From assembly GCA_023512835.1 (NCBI GenBank), contig CM042084.1:55420793-55484792 (forward strand): a stretch of DNA of 64,000 nt. Direction: 5' to 3'. Shown here piece by piece: positions 57,321 to 64,000 of the stretch. Position numbers and translations under genes: made by a program. The notes under the pieces were generated by a model. It saw only the letters and a program-made list of their open reading frames with translations, was not told the origin of the DNA and made no database searches. Source of the DNA: Taxillus chinensis (Eukaryota; Streptophyta; Magnoliopsida; Santalales; Loranthaceae). The first letter of the stretch is position 1; the number at the start of each line of letters is the position of its first letter.

Positions 57321-58620
57321 AGCGAGCACGTACATGCGGCCCTTCTGTCGTCCGGACGGTGGCACCTCCACCTTTGCCTTGATTGCGTTGAGGAGTTGCA
57401 AGAAACCAAGTCTTGGATCCCTCGCATCCCTTCCTTCGTCTTCATTGATCATTGCCGAGAGCTTGGAGCGCTTCGGGCACTCAAACGCCTTGTGAGGGCC
57501 TTCGCAAAGGAAACAGGAGATCTTTGGCTTCTCCCCGTCCTTGGAATTATTCGTAAATTGTTTTGGGTGAAAGTCCTTAGATGGTTGGAAGGGTCTCCCT
57601 TTTCCTTCACTTTGGTTGTCTCCCCCACGCTTCTCCTTGTGGAACCTGTTCGCCTTGGAAGTCGATGAAGAGCTGGTGGCCTTCTCCAGCTTCTTGTATT
57701 CGATGAGTGATTCGGCCACCGCCAGGTCATGCACATTTCTCCGTTGCAGCTCCAACTTCGCCCATTATTGCAATCCATCCGTGAAGGAAAATAGTGAATC
57801 CTTCGCGGACATATCCGGGATCTCCAATATCAGCTCAGAAAATTCACGGATGTACTCCCGCACCGTGCCTTTGTGGTTAAGGCACCGAAGTTTCGCCCGG
57901 GACTCATCTTCCGCATTCTGGGGATAGAACTGGGCCTTGATCTCTCACTTGAAATCTTCCCAGTTGTCGATAATGCAGAGGCCGCACTCCTTGTCGACAT
58001 ATCATCGCCTCTACCACACCATAGCCGAATTGACTAAGTATAGTGGAGCGGTTTTCACCTTCTTTGCCTCGTCGACAATGTTCAAGGCATCGAAGTACTG
58101 CTCCATGGTCCAAAGGAAGTTGTTTAACTCCCTTGCATTCCTTGACCCAGCATAGGTCTTAGGCTCTGGCACGTCGACTTTGGAGCTGGAATGGCCGCCA
58201 ACGCCACCTTGGGTAACCGCCATCTTGAATAGAGACCAATCCGCCTTGATATCATTGATTTCCTCCTGCATCGCCAGGATTTGGGACATGAGAGAACCCT
58301 TTAAGCCCTCGAATCGAGAGTTCATGTCATCCATGACGGAGTTGAGAAGTCCTTGCATCCTTCCATAGCTTTCATCACCCTCTGAGTCCAGCCTTTTGAT
58401 GCTTCCAGAGTGCTCCTCGATCACCTCCATCTGGTCGGTTAACGCTAACTCGACTTTGGTTAGCCGACTCTCCAGCGGACATGTTTCCCTCGAAACGGAC
58501 TTGTCTCTCCTCCGTTCCTTAGCGGTTTGCTCCTTCTCGCGGCCTTCGTGCACCAGCACTAATGACAATGAATCCTCCGTTTGTCATTTTTACACCGTCT
58601 CGAAGTTTTTGATTGTTCCA
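57321..58620 (-). pseudogene. Gal-1 gag, Galadriel-like
   Basis: The frame 58011-58568 has a coiled N-terminal half (ESRLTKVELALTDQMEVIEE; LNSVMDDMNSRFEGLKGSLM), then the capsid start VPEPKTYAGSRNARELNNFL. The frame 57138-57755 has the RNA-binding part with a short knuckle CFLCEGPHKAFEC (C-x2-C-x3-H-x4-C), as in the Galadriel lineage. Frameshifts or stops lie near 58000, 57955 and 57770. The PBS of LTR-b is at 58643-58654. Confidence 0.82.
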
Positions 58621-58642
58621 CCGAACTTTAGCACCAAACCGT

Positions 58643-58654
58643 GCTCTGATACCA
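58643..58654 (-). other. Primer binding site next to LTR-b
   Basis: The minus strand reads TGGTATCAGAGC two bases from LTR-b. It is the tRNA-iMet site that belongs to the Gal-1 gag. Confidence 0.85.
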
Positions 58655-58656
58655 CT

Positions 58657-59070
58657 TGTCACAGGGTCAGGTTTCCTCCGCCTCTCAACCCATTGTGGCA
58701 CTTAGCTTCTCTATCTACGGTCCGCTAAGTTTAGCCTTTGAGGGTTGAAATGCACGTAGACTGGTTTCACCCTACCACTGGGCTCATCAAGAGAATGGCT
58801 CCGGTTCCCGACCGGTTTGTGTAAGGATGGCCAAATCCCTTCTTCAACGTCAAGTCCTCGACTAGCGGCGTGCTCCCCGCATTCAACCGGGTCGGCACGT
58901 CCGAAGTCCGAAGGGGTTCCATCCATTTTCCTCCACGAACTGCCTGGAACCTTCCGGCGCGCACCATCTACGCTTTCAACTAAGCCCTCTCCTTTACGTA
59001 GCAGGAATACATTCCTGAATCATGCCATTGAGAAACGTCCCGCCAGCACCACGTTGCTCGGGTCGTGACA
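58657..59070 (-). repeat. LTR-b of Gal-1 (414 bases), unlike LTR-a and LTR-c
   Basis: TGTCACAGGGTCAG...GGTCGTGACA. Only the first 14 or so and last few bases agree with LTR-a and LTR-c. A PPT-like tract (59071-59083) lies on its right, a PBS on its left. It therefore has the edges of a 3' LTR and of a 5' LTR at once. Confidence 0.8.
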
Positions 59071-59450
59071 TTCTCCTCCACCCAATCCTCGCAACGTCCT
59101 CGTTGTGTTTGTTGACATCGCTTCCCCACAGGCGATGGCATCATTACCTTGATGCCCTCCCACTCGCCCAATGTCAATAGCTTGGACATCGCTTCCCTGT
59201 AGGTTGCAACACCTTTACCAAGATGCTCTCCCGCTCGCCCAATGCCCGAAGGATAGGAGGCTTCCAAGATCACTCCGACGCGCTCCTTCGTACTCCCTTG
59301 CCCAACTCGTATCACACTCTAGGATACTCTAACTCTATGGACGCAAGGCGTGCAAGACACTATCGGTCGACTCACCTATGTGAGCTCCCACCTTGGGATC
59401 ACGCTACTCGCGAGAGTGCTCAGCGAGTCTTTAGGATATGGGCCGGTTCG
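59071..59450 (-). other. Short internal remnant between LTR-b and LTR-c
   Basis: 380 bases from a PPT (like that at LTR-a, with AACGTCCTCGTTGTGT nearby) to the PBS of LTR-c. A repeated word (GACATCGCTTCCC...CTCGCCCAATG) occurs twice. No gag or pol. It looks like an element with almost its whole interior deleted. Confidence 0.65.
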
Positions 59451-59462
59451 GCTCTGATACCA
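59451..59462 (-). other. Primer binding site next to LTR-c
   Basis: The minus strand reads TGGTATCAGAGC two bases from LTR-c. Confidence 0.85.
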
Positions 59463-59464
59463 CT

Positions 59465-59848
59465 TGTCACAGGGTCAGCCTTTATAGCAGCTTAACCCGT
59501 GTGACACCTAGTTCCCACCCGTATGAAGGAACGCTAGGTCAGCCTAACTCGTCGCATTTGGATCGGAGCCCATCGATCCGTTGTAAAGCAATTGTGTAGG
59601 GAAGCGTTTAGCGGAAAAATGATTGAACGAAGGTAACAAACGATTGTATTGATTGCTTGAAAGCTTTACAACATCACCCCCCTACATATAGATGTTAACA
59701 CTTTTCTGGCTATGTCACCAGGAGACATCATATATGCTCGAAATCTAAAATCTCTACAACTTACTCTATAAGCTAAGTACAACACTTTACAAGGGAGAAA
59801 TACCCCAAAATGGCCTCAGTATGCTAGGATAAGCCTCGGTCCGTGACA
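59465..59848 (-). repeat. LTR-c of Gal-1 (384 bases)
   Basis: TGTCACAGGGTCAGCC...CGGTCCGTGACA. Same length as LTR-a and nearly identical, so the two probably entered as one element. Confidence 0.92.
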
Positions 59849-60720
59849 CAGGGGTAAATCTATATACTTAAAACTAATTCTCTTTAGTTTTAAGGAGTAG
59901 TTTACTTATCAGAGCTATTCTTGCCTATGTGATTATTATTTGGGTGGTATTTTAGTGTCTTGTACAAGATCAAGTGAACAACAGGTATGTATGACAGATA
60001 AAAGATAAAGACACGATTTATGTGGTTCGATCAATGTAATCTACTCCACGGTGGTGAGGGTGTACCTCACCAAGTCCAATTCACTATATGTTTTTAATAC
60101 AGTAGGGTCTAGCCCTTATTATAACAGGATTAACTTTCTTCTCTTTTAAATGCAAATACAAAACAGTATGACTCTAGTACTCACTCACTGTGATGAACTG
60201 TCTGACGGAATCTACTCTTGCATATTCAACTGTTTGCACTGCTTGACCTTCAACCGCTCCTTTGCCAAACTCACTATCTGCTTGTCGAATGTATGAAGAA
60301 TGAAGCGAAATGAATTTACTGTTGTCTTGTTCTCAATCATCTTCTCTCTGTGTATGTAATATGAACTACTTTGCGTGTCTTGCATCTCTCTAGATACCTT
60401 TCGTGTATGTTGAAAAAATTATAATGCTCTCTTGAATAATGACATATGCTTGTCTTATATAGGTCAGTTGTTGCATGAAAACCTTCTGCTAGGGTTAGAC
60501 ATGTTCCAACTTCTGATCTCCGCCGTTGAAACACATTACTTCAGCCTCGAATAACGTCTACGTATTTGTTCTGATACTTAGCGTGTAAATACATTGTCCG
60601 AATAATTTACTTAAACGGCGATCTTCACTGCATTTCATGCCTTCGATTAGCTATAGCCTTGAAGATGATTGCTTCGTAGCCTCACTAATTCTCCATGTAA
60701 TGCATGCACTATGATATTTG
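59849..60720 (-). other. LTR-like DNA, no gene recognised
   Basis: Contains GATTTATGTGGTTCGATCAA and CTACTCCACGGTGG, words common at the R-U5 of plant Ty1/copia LTRs read on the minus strand. I see no edges, no PBS and no TSD. The ORF at 60337-60534 shows no domain. Confidence 0.3.
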
Positions 60721-63190
60721 AGTCTGTACCTTTGACTCTAAGATTCAGAACCTTCGGGCTTATGAGTCAGATCAGCCCCAGCTTAGAACTAGTGACACTC
60801 TAACCTTCAGGTTAAGGCTCCGAGTCTTCGAACCCAGGTTAGAACCTGCGACTAACTGAATTCTAACTCTACGAGTCTCCGACTCTTTAGTTTCAAGTCA
60901 ATGACAATCACATTCTACCTTGGCTAATCATCGGTTCACATCAACGAGTCTCTGTTCACAGCAATGGGTCTCCCAATCTTCGACCCTTTGAACTTCGACT
61001 TTGCGACACTACCACTCTACACCCAATGGGTCTTCGAGTCTGCAAGTTTTCGAGTCTCTGAGACGGTGCTCTTTGTTGGAAATATAGGATTTGATGAAGC
61101 TGCCAACATATAGTCTAAGTCTAGAGACTCGAAGATCCGAAGGTCGTAGGGTCGAAGAGTTATAGTTCGTAGAAGTAAAACTATCACGGACAGATTGACG
61201 AGAGGCTCGTAGACTCGTAGGGTCTGGCGAGTCGAAGCATATTTGTGACAGAATACACTGCCACTCGTAGATCCCAAGTCGAAGGTCGTAGAGTCACAGT
61301 ACGAAAAAGGGAGCGTTATTGTAAGCGACGATTCAATTCAGAGACTCGTAGAGTCGAAGAATAAAAGAACAGTAACCAAACTTAACTAATTCGAAGACTC
61401 GAAACCTATAGAACTGTAGAGTTCCTAGAGCGCTCATGTCACTTAACAAAACTTAAAGTACCGCTAGAGTCGTAGACTCATGGGTCGTAGAGTCGCAGCC
61501 TTGAAACACTGTTAAGAAAACAGGACTCGTGGACTCGTAGGTCAAAGGTCGAAGAGTCGAAGCCAAAAAAGACCGACCAACTTAAATGAATCGTAACTCA
61601 AGAGTCGTAGAGTCGTAGACTCAAGGGATACGAGATATGTTAAAGAACTTGTCCAACATATCACGGACTCGAAGATCATAAAGGCAGAGAGTTACATTGA
61701 AGGGTCGTAGCCTTAAAGTCGAAAGTTCGTAGAAATGGAAACTCAGTACATACGTAACTATGAAAAGTCTGAGGAAAAAATAAAAAGGCTAAGACTCGTA
61801 GAGTCAAAGAGTTTTAAGGTCAAAGACTCACAGAGTCGAAGAACCTCTTAGTCAAGCAAACTAAACTGAGAAATCCGAGGGTCGTAGATCCGCAGAGCTA
61901 GGGTCGAAGACTCGCAGATGTAACAACGGGTAGATTAAGCGCACTTCAAAGAAGTCACTCTAAGAGCCATTAGGACAGTCATAGACTCATAGAGTCGTAG
62001 ACTCGTAGAGTCGCAGACTTTTAATTAATAGTGTGACACAACTGACTTAATCTAACTTGAACTCTGCCTCGAAGACTCGAAGATATGTGAGTGGTAGACT
62101 CGCAGATACCAACACTGTAAAGGCTGAAGTAAACTTCCGCAACCTCAACGGGCTCTAACTGAAACCTTCGAGTCATCAAACCTACAAGGCACCCGCCTTC
62201 ATGACATACTTAAAACACAGAGCATGCGCACTTAGTGATGTCTTCAGTTAGGGTTTGTACAATAAGCTTGCGCCGTCTTGAGCAGTTGGAGTGTAATTAA
62301 TGCCGCATTAATTACGATCAACCACGTTCCATAGATGAACAGCCAAGATCGACTGCGTAAGTATGGGCATGCAACTGCACATCATGGGCAACAGATCTGC
62401 AAATCAGAGTAGATCAACCCATCCCCTGACATCCCACATATCCAGTGGCGGGAAGTCAGTTTGTCGGATGGACAACTAGGCGCACAGCAATCTAAGCTAA
62501 AAATATATATCACTCTCACATAAAATATAAAAAAAAAAAAGTTGAGTTAGTCTTGTTCGGAGAAGTGTGGAATAAAAAGAATACAAGATTAATCTTAAGC
62601 AAGAATTAGAAAAAGGGAGAGAACAAGAACTTCCAAGTGCTGTGCGCCTCGTTGAACGAAGATCAAGATCAACCTTTACAATCCATCATATTCTCTTGCT
62701 CACCCAAGATTCAGCACGATTGTCTAGTTTACTCTCTATGTTGTTTCCCATAATCCAAACTATCATAGTGGATTCTTATGACATCTAAGATCTGTTTGAT
62801 AAGGAGCATTTACTACATCTTAGATTTGTCTGATAGTTCATAACTCACATTATCACTCAAATTACTACGTCATCTTATCCATAAATACTTCTAGCATAGT
62901 CATCCTTGGAAGTACCATATACCAGCTAATGATCTAGCTTCCGTGCACTAAGAAAGTCTATTCACCCCCCCTCTGGACTCACTTTGGGACCTACACTCTT
63001 CACCTGACTACACTTTGGGTCTTTGAATCTTCGACCCTGTGGATCTTCGAGTCTGCGACCCTATGTACCTTTGAATCAGTGGTGCTTCAAGCATGAGGAT
63101 CTTCGACCCTACAAATCTTCGAGTCAACTGATCTTCGACTTGTAGGTCATCGAATCTTCAGATCTTCGACTCTAAACAGATTGAAGTAGT
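60721..63190. repeat. Dispersed GACTCGTAGAGTCGAAG low-complexity region
   Basis: Short words of the type GACTC-GTA-GAGTC (palindromic), GTCGAAG and TTCGAGTCT recur dozens of times, not in a fixed period. At 60721-61070 and 62990-63190 the TTCGAGTC form is on the plus strand; at 61110-62110 the reverse complement is. The stretch between 62140 and 62980 shows nothing else recognisable. Confidence 0.6.
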
Positions 63191-63289
63191 ACATGGTTAG
63201 ACTCCCTTTATGAGCTCACTCTAGAGATTACTCTACGAAGTTATCTAACCCAGTACGGATCTTTGACCCTGCAGCTACCTGCTTTCGCA

Positions 63290-63890
63290 TACTATTGACA
63301 ACAATGATAACCCAAAAGACTGTGGAAACAACAATAACCATGTGTGTTAACAATAGTGAAGCATTAGTAGAACTTTTTAAGGAGCTAATCATTGGGAGCA
63401 TTGAGCACTCTAGGTCATGGAATGAGGTGAAGGTTGTATTAATTCCCTTGAATATCAATAATTCACATTGGGTACTACTGCGAGTTGAGCTTGTGAAATA
63501 ACAATTGCAAGTCTATGATTCATATCAGAGAATCAATATTGAGAATAGACTTGTCATTTTGAGAGATTTTTGAGATGATAAAGACTGCACTTTTTAAATG
63601 TGGAACAAAAGTAGCGTTACCAAATACACCATTTGTTCTAGAAATGCTGTCCAAGCTGGTTGTTGTACCTAACATTCCTCAACAGTCGGAAAAAAAAGAG
63701 CTGTAGAATCTTTGTTTGCTATTACATGACATTTCTTATCGGGAGAGTGGACGGAGTATGGCCACAGAAGCCGTTGAGCAAGGATGACAAGATATTAGAC
63801 AACACATTGCTTATATTATGTATTTCAATAGCAAAGATGTTTAATGTTTGTTTTGTAGTCAGTTTCACACTAGCATTGAAAGGTATATAA
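63290..63890 (+). pseudogene. Ulp1-type (C48) cysteine peptidase pseudogene
   Basis: Ulp1-family peptidases cut SUMO or related modifiers; many plant copies travel with Mutator-like transposons. The frame from 63295 has VVLIPLNINNSHWVLLRVEL, with the catalytic His of HW at 63466-63468. After a stop at 63499-63501 the same frame gives QVYDSYQ, with the Asp at 63517-63519. In another frame (63660-63890) SCRIFVCYYMTFL carries the Cys (63702-63704), where DCGxFVC is usual. The triad is thus recognisable but spread over broken frames. No transposase is seen nearby, and the gene's start is not clear. Confidence 0.65.
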
Positions 63891-64000
63891 ACTGACTATG
63901 GTGTGATTTTGTAAATATTTATTCATGTGTATAAATTTCAGTGTTACAAACAGTTTTTATCTTTCGTTCTTTTGTTTGAATGAATGTTTGATTTCTGATT

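Larger units (their letters stand above)
37738..59848 (-). mobile_element. Gal-1: composite Galadriel-like chromovirus, split by Ogre-1
   Basis: Minus-strand gag, protease, RT, RNase H, integrase tail and chromodomain, interrupted at 40231-56960 by Ogre-1. LTR-a (37738-38121) and LTR-c (59465-59848) are nearly identical and 384 bases each. A third, unrelated LTR-b (58657-59070) has a PBS on its left and a PPT on its right. The gag start therefore uses LTR-b while the pol end uses LTR-a. No clean TSD is seen: ACAGA stands before LTR-a and CAGGG after LTR-c. Confidence 0.8.

Overview
The window is repeat-rich plant DNA, from a flowering plant and most likely a eudicot. The evidence is indirect: chromodomain Ty3/gypsy elements, an Ogre/Tat element with two RNase H domains and an intron, a TRIM and a Ty1/copia gag remnant. 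I see no intact host gene, no rRNA or tRNA gene and no CRISPR array. Nearly all of the window is nested LTR retrotransposons, mostly read from the minus strand. The names Tek-A, Tek-B, LARD-1, Ogre-1, Gal-1, TRIM-1 and Cop-1 are mine.

Layout, left half. Positions 1-875 are the tail of a Tekay/Del-type LTR. Tek-A (876-13460) is a decayed Tekay/Del chromovirus. A 3.5 kb solo LTR of an Ogre-type element (7668-11160) sits in its gag gene. Tek-A itself lies inside the left LTR of LARD-1 (13461-32575). LARD-1 has 3.4 kb LTRs and about 3.1 kb of internal DNA with a PBS and a PPT but no gag-pol. Its internal DNA holds an intronless, broken copy of a LONELY GUY (LOG) cytokinin-activation gene and a 96-codon ORF; a paralogue of that ORF lies in the LTR. 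Tek-B (17955-26242, TSD TAATA) is inserted in the LARD-1 internal region. A 2.55 kb solo LTR (27102-29654, TSD GAAAT) is inserted in the right LARD-1 LTR. LARD-1 itself landed in an older Tekay-type integrase, whose remnant is 32576-33365.

Layout, right half. A Ty1/copia gag remnant (Cop-1) follows; its leader holds a complete TRIM (35041-35509, TSD TCAGC). From 37738 to 59848 lies a composite Galadriel-like chromovirus (Gal-1). It has three LTRs of two unrelated types and an in-frame deletion of the integrase core. Ogre-1 (40231-56960, TSD CTTCC) splits Gal-1 between protease and RT. Ogre-1 encodes ORF1, gag, protease, a G-patch, RT, RNase H, a second RNase H and integrase, with a recognisable intron between protease and RT. 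Its 5' LTR has collapsed into a large inverted repeat. The last 4 kb hold LTR-like and low-complexity DNA and a broken Ulp1-type (C48) peptidase gene.

How the parts work together. Each autonomous type would supply capsid (gag), protease, RT/RNase H and integrase for reverse transcription and insertion, but every polyprotein here is interrupted. LARD-1 has LTRs, a tRNA-iMet-type PBS and a PPT but no enzymes, so it would depend on a chromovirus. Its PBS carries the same one-base variant as Tek-B. The LTR upstream regions share G-box hairpins, ACGT palindromes and a telo-box at the probable start site, so they may answer to common host regulators.
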